NCBI GenBank assembly: GCA_030427835.1
Contig: JAUICN010000001.1
Coordinates: 269,929-333,928 of the forward strand
DNA: 64,000 nt
Direction of reading: 5' to 3'
Origin: Polyangia bacterium
Lineage (GTDB): Bacteria > Myxococcota_A > Polyangia > Polyangiales > JAUICN01
Shown here: positions 14,928 to 30,489 of the stretch, in pieces
Layout of the letters: every line of letters begins with the position of its first letter
Position numbering within the stretch: position 1 is the stretch's first letter
Position numbers and translations under genes: made by a program
Notes under the pieces: generated by a model
Seen by the model: only the letters and a program-made list of their open reading frames with translations
Database searches by the model: none
What the model was told of the DNA's origin: nothing

Positions 14928-15520
14928 CACCGACCTCCCAAGCCGCTCAGCGCAGCAACCCGCGCGAGGAATCGCGCCTGCGATCCCTGCGAGAACTTCT
15001 TGAACGCCGGGCGCAGGAACGGCCGCGCCGGCACGTTGATGATCACGACGCCCTTGCCGGAGCCGCCCTTGGGCTCTTCGCCGGCCTTGCGCAACAGCGC
15101 GAACAGGAACCGGCGCATGGCCGGCGTCATCGGCACGATGATCGGCCCCTTGCCGTACTCCTGGACTTGGGCCACGTCGACCAGCGTCTTGCCACCCTGG
15201 GCTCTCGTCTTCCGGGGCACGCCAATGAAGGCCTCGTCGCCCTTGACGATGGCGGTGACCGAGTTGCGCAGGTCGCCTTTGACGAGCAGCGCCTTGGTGC
15301 CGCCGCGGCCCTTCAGCTCGCGAGCGGCGAGCGTGAGCGGACTCGGTGGAGCGAGCGCTTCGCCGCCCGGGGCCTGCTTGGTGATGCCCTGGACGATCTC
15401 GGTGCGGAGGAGCTGTGCCTCCTGCCGGAGCGCAGTCCCGACTGCAGCCTTGAAGCGGATCGGACCCGCCCGCAGGATGCGACGCGCGACCGCCCAGTCA
15501 CCGGTCTTCTGGACGCTCAT
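14927..15520 (-). CDS. Virion morphogenesis protein, HK97 gp10/Mu gpG-like
   Basis: 197 residues. The core ([21 protein letters not shown], a beta region with [10 protein letters not shown], and the C-terminal [11 protein letters not shown] motif) is characteristic of HK97 gp10 / phage virion morphogenesis proteins, which act at the head-tail joint or in tail completion. It overlaps both neighbours by four bases. Confidence 0.8.
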   Translation of the reverse strand: MSVQKTGDWAVARRILRAGPIRFKAAVGTALRQEAQLLRTEIVQGITKQAPGGEALAPPSPLTLAARELKGRGGTKALLVKGDLRNSVTAIVKGDEAFIGVPRKTRAQGGKTLVDVAQVQEYGKGPIIVPMTPAMRRFLFALLRKAGEEPKGGSGKGVVIINVPARPFLRPAFKKFSQGSQARFLARVAALSGLGGR

Positions 15521-16053
15521 GCGGCCCTCCCGGCGGCGAGCTGTCGGTCCTCGAAGGCGACCAGCAGCAAGTTTCGGCTGGGGCGCTGGCGATGAAGGCC
15601 GAAGCCGATCGGTCGCGCCTCGCTGACGTAGAGCCCCGGAGGGGTGCGAACTGCCTGCACCAGCGCACCGGCCTTGTCGTAGAGGACACCGAGGCGATCG
15701 CCGGGGCGCACCAGGGCTTCTCCCGTGGGCGCATCGACGAGACCGAGCTGCTCGAGGTCGCGGAAGTGAAAGACCAGCTCGACCCGCGAGCGTGGCGAGT
15801 TGCCGGCCCCGAACATGCGCAGCTCTTCGAGAGTCTTGGGCTCGACCTGACAGGGCACGCGCACGGCGGGATGCTCGACGCGCACGGGCTCGCCGATGCC
15901 GTCATCGTTCGAGTCGACCCCGACCGGCTCCTTGAAGTCGGGGTCGTAGCCCGAGGTGAGCGGTCCCGCGCCGTCCGGGTCGGTCGTGGCCGTGCCCGCC
16001 GTGTCGAGACGATGGAGCTCGGCCAGGAATGGAAAGATGAGGCGACCACGCAT
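15517..16053 (-). CDS. Putative head-tail joining protein
   Basis: 178 residues from the ATG at 16053 (TGATG overlap with the previous gene); an in-frame GTG sits one codon earlier. The N-terminus [18 protein letters not shown] and the beta-rich body ([31 protein letters not shown]) fit head-closure or stopper proteins in position and composition, but no diagnostic motif was seen. It lies between the connector and gp10-like genes. Confidence 0.65.
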   Translation of the reverse strand: MRGRLIFPFLAELHRLDTAGTATTDPDGAGPLTSGYDPDFKEPVGVDSNDDGIGEPVRVEHPAVRVPCQVEPKTLEELRMFGAGNSPRSRVELVFHFRDLEQLGLVDAPTGEALVRPGDRLGVLYDKAGALVQAVRTPPGLYVSEARPIGFGLHRQRPSRNLLLVAFEDRQLAAGRAA

Positions 16054-16688
16054 CACGCAGCCCCCAATCCGGGCGGCCGCCGGTAGCGCCCGACGATGCC
16101 GTCGATGTCCGGGTCGCCGGTGAAGGTGCCGCCGCCTCCCGCGACGCGGTCGAGCTTGTAGCTCTGGTCGCGGGTGCGCTCCTCGATGATGCGCCAGCGG
16201 TTGCGGGCCTCGGCATCGTCGGCGCCCAGCGGCGAAAGCCAGCGCAGCACGAGCAGCATGCACGCGCGGCGGATCTCAGCGGGCGTGCGACCCTGTGGTG
16301 TCCCGTCGTCTTCGGTGTAGCCCCAGGTCCCCGCCACTTCGACGTTGCCCGCCGCCTTCGGAAACACGCGCTTGCGGGTGCGAGTCAGTCGCGGCCCGTC
16401 GAACCCCGGCTGAACCGGCGCACCGACGACCACGAGGTCGTCCGGAGCGAACGACACCTCACTGCCACCCACCTTGAGCTGGGTGAGCGCGATGGGCGGC
16501 ACCGACGGCTCGATGCTCGGGGCGCCTCGACCGTCGAGGCGCAGCGTCAGCGTGCGAGGCTCGAAGAACCAGCCGGTGAACGAGTCGATGGCGCGACCTG
16601 CCTCGTCGATGAGCGCGAGAAGGCGTGCATCCGAGGCCTGAGCCACGGACACGCCTTCGTCGCGGAGGTCGGCCACGCTCGCGTACAC
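16053..16688 (-). CDS. Head-tail connector/adaptor, gp6-like
   Basis: About 211 residues from a GTG at 16688, two bases after the preceding stop codon. The helical start ([43 protein letters not shown]) is typical of gp6/gp15-type adaptors that bind the portal. The open frame extends upstream through another gene, but that part is not plausible. The C-terminal part is less conserved. Confidence 0.78.
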   Translation of the reverse strand: MYASVADLRDEGVSVAQASDARLLALIDEAGRAIDSFTGWFFEPRTLTLRLDGRGAPSIEPSVPPIALTQLKVGGSEVSFAPDDLVVVGAPVQPGFDGPRLTRTRKRVFPKAAGNVEVAGTWGYTEDDGTPQGRTPAEIRRACMLLVLRWLSPLGADDAEARNRWRIIEERTRDQSYKLDRVAGGGGTFTGDPDIDGIVGRYRRPPGLGAA

Positions 16689-16689
16689 G

Positions 16690-17070
<381 letters not shown>

Positions 17071-17087
17071 GGCTCAGGTCCTCCGCA

Positions 17088-18026
<939 letters not shown>

Positions 18027-18053
18027 GTTCTTCTCCTTGGTGATCGCGGGCGC

Positions 18054-18919
18054 TCACACGTCGTGGAACGAGATCGCCTTGTCGACGCTCTCGCGGTCGA
18101 GGCTTCGGTTGAGGTCCAGAGGCCAGCCGACGTCGGCCTTGTCTTCGGCCCGAGTCGGGCGCTCCCCGATAGGCGCGCTGTTGGGCAGACCGAAGCGCTT
18201 CTCCATGCGAGCGAGCCGTTGCTGCTGCGCCTTCACGGTCTCGCCGAGCGAGCGCAGAGCCGTGACGACCTCCTCGAGCTTGCCCGCAACGTCGGGGCTC
18301 GGGGCTTCCGGGTTGTCGGTCTTGATGGTCGGCTGGGGAGCGCCTGCCGACTTGGCGGCATCGAGCGTCTGACTCACGCGCTCGAGCAACGAGCGGACCG
18401 AGGTGACGACGGTATCGAATCCCGCGGCGCTCTCGTTCGCGGCGGGAACCGCGGGAGGCGCGGTGTCCTCGACACCAGCTTCGGCACCGAGTCGTTCCGC
18501 GGCGACCTGGAGATCCTTGGCGAGTTCGCTGACCCGCGCTCGCACTTCTACTGCGGGCGCGGAGCTCAATGCCTCGACCGCAGCGGTGATGTCCTCGAGG
18601 GCCTTCGCAGCGACCTCCAGAGCGGAGGCGGGCCGGCCAGACTCCTCGGCCGTGGATAGGCCGTCGGCGTCGGCGTCTGCGTCGTCGTCCGGCAGCTCGT
18701 TGAGGTCGACGACGGTCTCGTCGGTGTCCGGGGGTGCCGGCTCGGTGTCGCGCGGCGTCTCGGTGGCGTCGGCCGCAGCAGCGGTGTCTTGATCCATGGG
18801 TTCACTCCTCTTCACGATGAGAAAGCGGTGTTGATTGGCGGCGCGGTCGACGAGCGAGACCTCCTCGACGACCATGTCGAGGAGCCGATGGACGGCACGA
18901 TCGGCCTTGGTGCCAGCCA

Positions 18920-18920
<1 letters not shown>
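18054..18920 (-). CDS. Scaffold-like prohead protein
   Basis: About 288 residues. The short conserved start [22 protein letters not shown] is the XkdF-associated prohead segment. It is followed by an acidic, Ala-rich region and long coiled coils (about residues 95-150 and 175-240). The C-terminus ([23 protein letters not shown]) is short and conserved-looking. This layout fits an internal scaffold processed by the upstream protease. The start ATG overlaps the protease stop (TGATG) and has AAGGAGG seven bases upstream. Confidence 0.75.
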
Positions 18921-21335
<2,415 letters not shown>

Positions 21336-21343
<8 letters not shown>

Positions 21344-21617
21344 CGCGGAGGTCCTCCGGGTCGCTGCCCCAGCTCGCATCGGCGGGTTGGCTGTTGAGGT
21401 CTCGCGGCCAGGGCTCTGCGGAAGTCGTCGGGGGGCTCTCAGCGAGCTCGGTGAGCACGCGCGTCAGCGACTCGACCTCCTTCTGCAGCTCGGCGACCGC
21501 CTCGGGCGAGGGCTCATCGCGCAGACGCTTCTCGAGGGCGACGACCCGCTCCCGGATCGCCTTCAGCTCGTTCGCGGCGTCGGCCGCTCGCTCTGTCGAT
21601 GCACGTTCCCTGGCCAA
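21336..21617 (-). CDS. Small coiled-coil protein with TTG start
   Basis: About 93 residues. The start is TTG at 21617, with GGAGG seven bases upstream and no ATG or GTG in a suitable place. Residues 5-60 are a heptad-like Ala/Glu/Leu/Arg coiled coil (NELKAIRERVVALEKRL, VAELQKEVESLTRVL); the tail is acidic. It begins the capsid/tail operon directly downstream of motif copy 3 and overlaps the protease-methyltransferase gene. A minor scaffold or chaperone role is inferred. Confidence 0.72.
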
Positions 21618-21635
21618 GGCTGGACCTCCGAAGGG

Positions 21636-21665
21636 GCAAAGCCAGGGACCTGCGTTTTGGGGACA
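21636..21665 (-). promoter_or_regulatory. Phage regulon motif copy 3
   Basis: Minus strand: TGTCCCC, 16 bases, GCTTTGC. It begins one base after the TAG of the SPP1 gp7-like gene and ends 18 bases before the TTG start. With no known start between here and the tail tube, it would drive about 12 genes. Confidence 0.7.
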
Positions 21666-21666
21666 A

Positions 21667-22746
21667 CTACCGTACGTCGGCGACCGTCGTGGTGCGGCAG
21701 AGCCCGTGGTACGGCGGGAAGCTGATGCCGAGGTCGAGGAGCTGTTGCTCGGAAAGAGACCGCCCAAACTCGCCCCGGTCGTCGCGGCTGCCGAAGCCCG
21801 AGCGGGTCACCTCGGCGACCGCCGTGCGCTGGCCGCCGCTGTCCACGAACAGCACCTTCCTGCCTGTGCCCGGGTCGACGGCCTCGCGCACCCAGGGGGC
21901 GACGGCGGCCACCGAGTCGGGCTCAGCCTCCATGCGCTCGAAGGTTCGCAGTCCCGCACCCACGGTGAAGCTCTTGCCATGCAGGAACCTGCAGATCTCG
22001 GTGGTGCGCTCGTCCAGCACCGCCTCGATGAGGTAGCGATCGATGCCGGCCTCGGCGTAGGCCGAGAGCTGTGCGAGCGACCGTCCCTGCGAGATGAACG
22101 AGCCGGCGACCACCTCCCAGTAGAACTGGCCCCGACCGGTGAGGATGCCCTCAGCAGCAGCCTGAAGGTCGGCGGCGATGTCGTCGCGGCCGAGCCCGCT
22201 CTCGAGTCCGTCCGCCACGATGGTCCGGGCCCGCTCGCCGAAGGCCGCGTTGCGACGCCCGTACTCGTCGCGCACGTAGGTGGTCTGGCTCGTGCGCAGG
22301 TGCTCGGTGATGCGGCGGTCGAGGGCGTTGAAGTCGGCGGCGATGTTCAGCCGCTGGCCTCGGCGGGCTGCGGTGCGGGTGGCGTCCACGACCTCGTCGG
22401 CGGCAGGCCCGAAGACGGTCTCCACCGACCGGGGAACGGCCGAGGTGATTCGTCCGGCGGCCTGCATGGCCTGGGCGACAAGGTTTCGGCGCTGCTCGGC
22501 AGTGGTCCCGAGCCAGTCGACGTCGAGGATCCCGATCACGCTGCGGACGGCCTCTGCATCGGAGGCAGCGCTGCGCGAGCGGAGGGCGGCTGCCAGCTCG
22601 GCGACGGCCCGGTCGAAGCCGCGCGGGGTGCCAAGGTTCATGGCCTTGGCGACAGGCACACGGAGGTAGCGCCCGAGGATCAGGTCGGAGGCGTGCCGGG
22701 CCGCGACCACCAGCTCGTGGTCAACGATAGCGGACGTCTCGCACAT
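21667..22746 (-). CDS. Minor head protein, SPP1 gp7/Mu gpF-like
   Basis: About 359 residues from the ATG at 22746, overlapping the previous gene by 26 bases. The C-terminal third has the SPP1 gp7 pattern: AGIDRYLIEAVLDERTTEICRFLHGK and the terminal FPPYHGLCRTT with a closing Cys. These proteins sit inside or on the prohead near the portal and assist DNA ejection. The N-terminal half is helical. Confidence 0.85.
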   Translation of the reverse strand: MCETSAIVDHELVVAARHASDLILGRYLRVPVAKAMNLGTPRGFDRAVAELAAALRSRSAASDAEAVRSVIGILDVDWLGTTAEQRRNLVAQAMQAAGRITSAVPRSVETVFGPAADEVVDATRTAARRGQRLNIAADFNALDRRITEHLRTSQTTYVRDEYGRRNAAFGERARTIVADGLESGLGRDDIAADLQAAAEGILTGRGQFYWEVVAGSFISQGRSLAQLSAYAEAGIDRYLIEAVLDERTTEICRFLHGKSFTVGAGLRTFERMEAEPDSVAAVAPWVREAVDPGTGRKVLFVDSGGQRTAVAEVTRSGFGSRDDRGEFGRSLSEQQLLDLGISFPPYHGLCRTTTVADVR

Positions 22747-23020
22747 GCTCGTCCTCGATGAGCTGCATCTCGCCCGCCGTGATGGCGATGCGGACCTTGC
22801 AGAAGAGGCACCGCACCGGCGCGGAGAGCGTGATCTCCGTGCGGTCATCACTCTCGGTGATCGTGAGGCCGTCGCTGCCGTGCAGGGCCACGGTGACGTA
22901 GCCGCAGCGCGGGCAGCAGACGTGATAGCCGACGAGCACGCCGCGCGGGTTCTGGGACACGCGCCGCGCCTGACCGCGCTCGAGCTCGCAGGGACGGCGG
23001 CTCGTGAGCTGAAGCCTCAT
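22721..23020 (-). CDS. Small Cys4 zinc-ribbon-like phage protein
   Basis: About 99 residues. CCPRCG near residue 40 and CLFC near residue 73 give two Cys-x2-Cys pairs, a probable zinc ribbon. The start ATG at 23020 overlaps the previous stop (ATGA). It lies between the portal and minor head genes together with a second Cys4 protein. The role is unknown; a packaging or capsid-vertex accessory is possible. Confidence 0.72.
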   Translation of the reverse strand: MRLQLTSRRPCELERGQARRVSQNPRGVLVGYHVCCPRCGYVTVALHGSDGLTITESDDRTEITLSAPVRCLFCKVRIAITAGEMQLIEDEHVRDVRYR

Positions 23021-23270
23021 GCCGGACTCCCGATCACCAGCGGCCCACGTACCCTGGCCCGAACCTCGATGCCGGCCTCGACGGGCGACATCATGATGTC
23101 GTGCCGCTGGGCGCAAGTGTCACAGACCGCGAACAGGAGCACGCCGTTCCGCCAGAGCGTGACCGTCTCGTCGAGCCCTTGGATGGCCTTGCACATGCGG
23201 CAGGCGATGACGCCCCGGGCGGCGTCGAGCTGGGCCTGCTTGAGCCAGGCCCGCTGCATGGGGTCGTCCT

Positions 23271-23274
<4 letters not shown>
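23017..23274 (-). CDS. Second small Cys4 phage protein
   Basis: About 85 residues from the ATG at 23274, overlapping the portal stop (ATGA). Two Cys-x2-Cys pairs are present (CRMC and CDTC followed by AQRHD), suggesting a zinc finger. The N-terminus is helical (MQRAWLKQAQLDAARGVIA). It lies next to another Cys4 protein in the same operon. Function not recognised. Confidence 0.7.
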
Positions 23275-25078
<1,804 letters not shown>

Positions 25079-25082
<4 letters not shown>

Positions 25083-25288
25083 GCCGGCTCCTCCGCGTAG
25101 GCGACGAGGTTTTTCGGACCGAACGAGACCGAGCGAAGCCGCAGGCCGCGCTCGGCGACCTCGGCCTTCACGGCGTCACGGAGCCCGTCGGTCGTTGTCG
25201 CTTCGACTGAGAACGTCTCCCCGGCTCGAGGGGGCCCGGCGGGGCTTCGGTCCTTGGTGATGACGAAGAGCCTGACGGCGCGCTGCAT
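25079..25288 (-). CDS. Small protein before the portal gene
   Basis: 69 residues: a beta strand (RLFVITKD), a loop, then a helix (DGLRDAVKAEVAERG) and further strands. The ATG has GGAGG seven bases upstream. It follows a 102-base leader with a strong hairpin and motif copy 4. No family recognised. Confidence 0.65.
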
Positions 25289-25315
25289 GGTGTCCTCCGG
25301 CGGAAGCGGAGGTTC

Positions 25316-25376
25316 GGCGTGCGACTCGCCTTTTCGGAGACCTTCTGCACCGGAGGACCTTGGCGAGCCGCACGCC
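25316..25376 (-). promoter_or_regulatory. Long 5-prime leader hairpin before the portal operon
   Basis: The 15-base arms 25316-25330 and 25362-25376 are complementary at 14 of 15 positions, with a 31-base loop. The hairpin lies in the transcribed leader between motif copy 4 and the ribosome site of the 69-residue gene. There is no T tract, so an intrinsic terminator is unlikely. A translation-control or RNA-stability role is inferred. Confidence 0.6.
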
Positions 25377-25390
25377 TCGCCTCCGAACAG

Positions 25391-25420
25391 ACAAAGCGAA
25401 TCGGCTGTGCCGTGGGGACG
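25391..25420 (-). promoter_or_regulatory. Phage regulon motif copy 4 (variant)
   Basis: Minus strand: CGTCCCC, 16 bases, GCTTTGT. It differs from the consensus at the first and last bases. It begins 11 bases after the stop of the hidden 75-residue gene and is separated from the next start by a 102-base leader, the longest in the set. Confidence 0.6.
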
Positions 25421-25431
25421 AGGCGACGCGC

Positions 25432-25659
25432 TCACCAACGCCATCGGAGACCACCGAGCGCGCCGTAGTCCGGCTGCCAGCGGCCGAACGGATCGCGTGC
25501 GACACCGCCCCAGCCCTGGGCGAAAGCCGAGAGCCCACCGGTGATGCGGTGAGCGTAGTCGAGCCCACCACCGGCGGCGTCCGGCCTCACGTAACCGAAG
25601 AAGTCGAGATGTCCGTGGCCCGGAGAGTACGCGCCAGCCCGATCGAGTCCGCGGCTCAG
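25432..25659 (-). CDS. Hidden 75-residue phage protein, probable CTG start
   Basis: In the frame one base off the holin end, an open stretch encodes a coherent Gly/Tyr/Trp-rich sequence: LDFFGYVRPDAAGG, LDYAHRITGG, FAQGWGGVARDPFGRWQPDYG, ending GGLRWRW. There is no ATG, GTG or TTG. A CTG overlaps the holin stop codon in a CTGA arrangement, mirroring the four-base overlaps elsewhere in this phage. The frame stops upstream shortly after this point. It sits in the lysis region, so a spanin- or lysis-accessory role is possible but unsupported by motif. Confidence 0.5.
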   Translation of the reverse strand: MSRGLDRAGAYSPGHGHLDFFGYVRPDAAGGGLDYAHRITGGLSAFAQGWGGVARDPFGRWQPDYGALGGLRWRW

Positions 25660-26135
25660 GCTGGCGTCGATGCCAAAGGGCGCGGCGACTCCGCGGCGGG
25701 CCTGGGCGCCGGAGCGGCCGAGACCGCTCGCTCGGTCAGACGGAGGTCATGCACAGCAGCCTCGACCTTGGAGCCGAGAAAGCTGTCGAGGGCACCGCCC
25801 GAGAGCCCGAGCACCTCCGCGAGCACCCGGATGCCTTTGGCGCCGAGGTAGCTCTTCACGTTGGCGACGGCCGCGTCCTTGATGCGACGCTTCTCGGCCT
25901 CGCTGATCTTGCCGTCAGCGCTGGCCGCCTTGATCTCCGCGACCACGGTCTGCTGAAGGTCCTTGACCGCGGTGACCACCGCGTCGTCCAGGCGAACCAG
26001 AACGCCGCGCAGGTACTCGTTGTCGACCTTGCTCCGAATGAAGCTCGCCAGCTTGGCGGCCGCCCAGGTCAGCGCAGCGACCAGCACCGGCGAAACCACC
26101 TGCAGGGCCGTGAGCGCAACATCGGTGAAGTCCAT
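25656..26135 (-). CDS. Holin-like protein (LLH type)
   Basis: 159 residues. One hydrophobic helix at residues 5-30 (VALTALQVVSPVLVAALTWA) is followed by a charged helical body with GKISEAEKRRIKDAAVANVKSYLG, a pattern like LLH-family phage holins. The C-terminus is Pro/Ala-rich. GGGAGG lies upstream of the ATG at 26135. Holins permeabilise the inner membrane to release endolysin; no endolysin was recognised in the window. Confidence 0.68.
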   Translation of the reverse strand: MDFTDVALTALQVVSPVLVAALTWAAAKLASFIRSKVDNEYLRGVLVRLDDAVVTAVKDLQQTVVAEIKAASADGKISEAEKRRIKDAAVANVKSYLGAKGIRVLAEVLGLSGGALDSFLGSKVEAAVHDLRLTERAVSAAPAPRPAAESPRPLASTPA

Positions 26136-26176
26136 CGCATGCCTCCCGGGCGGCGCACGAGGCACACCCAGGTGGG

Positions 26177-26206
26177 CAAAGCGTGGGACGAGCTCGGCGG
26201 GGACAA
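26177..26206 (-). promoter_or_regulatory. Phage regulon motif copy 5
   Basis: Minus strand: TGTCCCC, 16 bases, GCTTTGC, ending 41 bases before the holin ATG at 26135. It would drive the holin and the hidden 75-residue gene. Confidence 0.7.
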
Positions 26207-26420
26207 TGGCCACCGGTCCAGGACCGACCACGGACCCCAGGTGTTGTCCGGAAAAGCGATGTTGTCCGAGTCGTGCAACAGGCCGACTCGGGCCAACAAC
26301 AGCGAGGCAGACCGAACCCGGACGGGGGCGCGCCGAAGCGCGCAGATGCAGAAAATAATGATTTCCGCGACTTTCTGCGCGCCATGGCTCCGCACTCGGT
26401 CCTTGGGTCGGCGGAAAGTG

Positions 26421-26449
26421 TTGCCACGTCCATGGCATGTGGCTACACT
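26421..26449 (+). promoter_or_regulatory. AbiE promoter with overlapping inverted repeat
   Basis: TTGCCA (26421-26426), a 17-base spacer and TACACT (26444-26449) form a good housekeeping-type promoter. The spacer holds an inverted repeat from GCCAC at 26423 to GTGGC ending at 26443, centred on CCATGG, a likely operator. The GTG start of AbiEi lies only 8 bases after the -10 box, so the mRNA is probably leaderless. AbiEi proteins are known to repress their own promoter. Confidence 0.65.
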
Positions 26450-26456
26450 TGTCTCC

Positions 26457-27032
26457 GTGAGCCTCGATGCCCTACCCAATGCGTTCTCCCACAGCCTCGC
26501 CCAGGAGCGAGGGCTGTCGGACCGTCGCCTCCGTGGGCTCTTGGCCGACGGGGCCTTGGAGCGTTTGGCACACGGCCTCTACCGCAAAGCCGACGCGCCG
26601 CCCGCCGACCTCGACCGAATCGAGATCGCGCTGCGGGCGTCGGACGCGACGTTGTGCCTGACCACCGCGTTGTCGCACCACGACCTCACCGATGTCATCC
26701 CGTCCGAGATCGACGTCGCTTTGCCGCGCTCACGGCGCCCGCCCAGGGTCCGCGCACCAGTTCGCTGGCACCGGTTCCGCGAGGACACCTTCGACGTCGG
26801 TCGCGAGACCATCGAAGTCGACGAGGGGCTGTCCATCGGCATCTACAGTGCCGAGCGCAGCCTCATCGATGCCTTCCGGCTGCGCCACCAAGAGGGCGAC
26901 GAGATGGCCGTCGAGGCGCTGAGGCGGTGGCTCAAGCGGCCAGGGGCGACGCCTGCCAACCTCCTCGCAATGGCCAAGCACTTCCCCAAGGCCGAGCCAT
27001 CGCTGCTACAGACGCTGAGGATCCTCTCGTGA
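26457..27032 (+). CDS. abiEi: AbiEi-like antitoxin/autorepressor
   Basis: About 191 residues from a GTG start. The N-terminal winged helix (FSHSLAQERGLSDRRLRGLLADGALERLAHGLYRK) and the following domain (ALSHHDLTDVIPSEIDVALPR, GLSIGIYSAERSLIDAFRLRH) match AbiEi-type antitoxins of type IV toxin-antitoxin systems. AbiE modules protect against phages by abortive infection. The gene overlaps the toxin gene by four bases (GTGA). It is in plus orientation within the minus-strand packaging region, so it is prophage cargo. Confidence 0.85.
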   Translation: MSLDALPNAFSHSLAQERGLSDRRLRGLLADGALERLAHGLYRKADAPPADLDRIEIALRASDATLCLTTALSHHDLTDVIPSEIDVALPRSRRPPRVRAPVRWHRFREDTFDVGRETIEVDEGLSIGIYSAERSLIDAFRLRHQEGDEMAVEALRRWLKRPGATPANLLAMAKHFPKAEPSLLQTLRILS

Positions 27033-27886
27033 AGCCGAAGCCCACCCACGCCGACCTCGCGGGCTCGCGCTACCTCGCGCTCCAGCGCCTCGCTCGTGCA
27101 CAAAAGAGGACCACCGCCGAGTTGCTCCAGCTCTATGTCCTGGAGAGCTTTCTCCGACGGCTCGTGCGCTCCCGACACGACCACACGCTCGTGCTGAAAG
27201 GCGGGATGCTGCTGGCCGCGTTCGACCTACGGCGAGCGACGCGCGACGTGGACGTGCTGGCCTTGAACACCGACAACGACCCGGCTGCCGTCCAGCGACT
27301 GATCGTCGATGTGACTTTGGTCGAGGCGGACGACGGCGTGGAGTTTCTGCAGGACACGATCACCGCTGCGGTGATCCGTGACGATGACGTGTACCCAGGG
27401 GTTCGCGCCTCGCTCGAGGCACGCCTCGCGACCGCACGTCTCAAGTTCAGTGTGGACTTCAACGTCGGTGATCCGGTGATCCCAGCACCGATCCGAACGG
27501 CCGTGCCCGTCCTCCTCGGAGACGAGCCCATCGAGGTGATGGCCTACCCGAAGGTGATGGTCGTCGCCGAGAAGCTGGTGACGGCACTCCAGCGGGGACG
27601 TGCGAGCACCCGCTGGCGCGACTTCGCCGATCTGTTCATGCTCGTGCCCGGCGACCTGGTCGACGATGAGATCATCGAGGCGCTGCGTGCGGTCGCCAAG
27701 TATCGAGGTGTCCCGCTACAGCCTCTCGGCAAGGTGCTCGACGGGATGCCCAACGAGGCTCAGGCACGCTGGGCGACGTGGCGCGAGCGACAGGGCGCGC
27801 AGGACCGCGTGCCCGAAGATTTCGCGACGGTACTGGACGCGCTCGACGAGCGCACGCAAGCGTGGCTCTTGAAGGCGACAGAGTAG
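27029..27886 (+). CDS. abiEii: AbiEii-like nucleotidyltransferase toxin
   Basis: 285 residues from a GTG overlapping the antitoxin stop. LVLKGGMLLAAF (GG near 58) and RDVDVL (Asp 73 and 75) are the nucleotidyltransferase motifs of AbiEii/DUF1814 toxins. VMAYPKVMVVAEKLVTAL and STRWRDFADLFML follow as in the family. The toxin transfers nucleotides to cellular RNA in characterised relatives. It converges on the terminase gene with nine bases between them. Confidence 0.88.
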   Translation: MKPKPTHADLAGSRYLALQRLARAQKRTTAELLQLYVLESFLRRLVRSRHDHTLVLKGGMLLAAFDLRRATRDVDVLALNTDNDPAAVQRLIVDVTLVEADDGVEFLQDTITAAVIRDDDVYPGVRASLEARLATARLKFSVDFNVGDPVIPAPIRTAVPVLLGDEPIEVMAYPKVMVVAEKLVTALQRGRASTRWRDFADLFMLVPGDLVDDEIIEALRAVAKYRGVPLQPLGKVLDGMPNEAQARWATWRERQGAQDRVPEDFATVLDALDERTQAWLLKATE

Positions 27887-27895
27887 CGCGCCAGC

Positions 27896-29332
<1,437 letters not shown>

Positions 29333-29439
29333 GACGCCCACCGGGACACCGCCCCAATCCCAGGGAAAGCGGCCCTTGCCTTTGCGGCGAAAGCACGCCT
29401 GCATGGGATGAGCACCGACGCTCGCAAGGAGCAGCACCC

Positions 29440-30054
29440 ATGGCGACCTACGCAGACAACATCCGAACCCCGCCGCGCACGCTGACCGAGGTGGAACAGC
29501 GGCGCCTCTTGAAGGCCACCGGCGAGCACAAGGCCGGGTTCCGGGACCACGTCCTCTTCAGCCTCGCCCTGGGCACCGGCCTGCGCGAGCACGAGCTGCT
29601 CGCCCTCGATGTCAACGACGTCTTCGACTCCGGCAAGACTCGGCGACGCCTGGTGCTCCGGGTGTTCAAGCGCAGCAGCGAAAGCCCCGCGACCCAGGAG
29701 GTGGTGCTGCCCGACGCCGTGCGGGCCAAGCTCGACCGGTTCTTCCGGTGGAAGCGCAGCGTCGGCGAGAGCCTCGACCGAGACGCGCCCGTGTTCGTCA
29801 GTCGCCGGGGCAACCGGCTGTCGGCGCGACAGCTCCGCGAGGTCTTCCATGTCTGGCAGGAGCGCGCCGGCTTCGAGCGCCGACTGAACTTCCACGCGCT
29901 TCGGCACACGGCCTGCTCGAACCTCTACCGGCGCACCAAGGACATCCGGGTGACCCAGCGCTTCGCCCGGCACAAGTCGATCCTGACGACCAGCATCTAC
30001 GCCCACCCGAGCGACGAAGACCTGGTGCGCGCGGTCCTCGAGCTGCCTTGCTGA
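29440..30054 (+). CDS. Core-only tyrosine recombinase
   Basis: 204 residues with a full catalytic set: Arg49 (GTGLREHEL), Lys77, His152-x2-Arg155 (FHALRHT), His178 (RFARHKS) and Tyr187 (TSIYAHP). It lacks most of the N-terminal core-binding domain of Xer/phage integrases (usual length about 300). It is divergent from the terminase and far from the probable right end, where a large serine recombinase is encoded. A role in resolving genome multimers or in another rearrangement is inferred. Confidence 0.87.
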   Translation: MATYADNIRTPPRTLTEVEQRRLLKATGEHKAGFRDHVLFSLALGTGLREHELLALDVNDVFDSGKTRRRLVLRVFKRSSESPATQEVVLPDAVRAKLDRFFRWKRSVGESLDRDAPVFVSRRGNRLSARQLREVFHVWQERAGFERRLNFHALRHTACSNLYRRTKDIRVTQRFARHKSILTTSIYAHPSDEDLVRAVLELPC

Positions 30055-30489
30055 GCCGGCCGCGACCCACTTGCACAACGAAAGTGACCGCGACCCGCGA
30101 GCTGACCGCGAGAAGTGAGCGGTCAGTTTCCAGGCGCCCCCCTGTCCACTTTCCCAAAACTGCCGCTGTCGGAAACGGCCCCGGGAACCCTTGGGCTGTG
30201 GGTCGTCGGCTCCGAAAGTCGGACCCGCCCCCCGGGGGTGGGCGCATGCCTCCATCGTGGTAACGGGCGGCGACGGCCCGGGCGACGGATCGAGGAAAGT
30301 GGCGGTTGAGCTCGGCGACGGGGCCGGCGATGGGCACGCGCAACTCCCCGAGAACGCGAACGCCGGTGAGCCGCGATCCGCCACTTTCTGCACCTCTCGG
30401 CGGTGTTCGGGCCGGTGATGTTCGGCGAGGAACTGCACGCGGTCAGTTCCCGGGGTCGGCCGCGGGGGTGATGGACGGCGCGGCATGGC
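30055..30489. repeat. Noncoding region with repeated GAAGTG(A/G)CCG motif
   Basis: 435 bases without a supported gene. A short motif, GAAAGTG(A/G)(C/G)CG or its complement, is seen near 30081, 30111, 30146 (reverse), 30293 and 30379 (reverse). Two more reverse copies, near 30670 and 30758, lie in the start of the adjoining gene region on its C-terminal side. The cluster adjoins the small-terminase candidate, so it may be a packaging or protein-binding site. Otherwise nothing is recognised. Confidence 0.45.

Larger units (their letters stand above)
26136..26456. other. Noncoding region between holin and AbiE genes
   Basis: 321 bases without a supported gene. It holds motif copy 5, a hairpin with arms 26261-26274 and 26285-26299 (13 pairs and a bulge), a second inverted repeat (GCGCGCAGA at 26339-26347 with TCTGCGCGC at 26375-26383), and the AbiE promoter. 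The right part is less GC-rich than the phage genes, fitting an inserted cargo segment. Confidence 0.6.

Noticed and set aside
26250-26301. Hairpin 26261-26299 as an intrinsic terminator
   Set aside because: The stem is good but no T tract follows on either strand.
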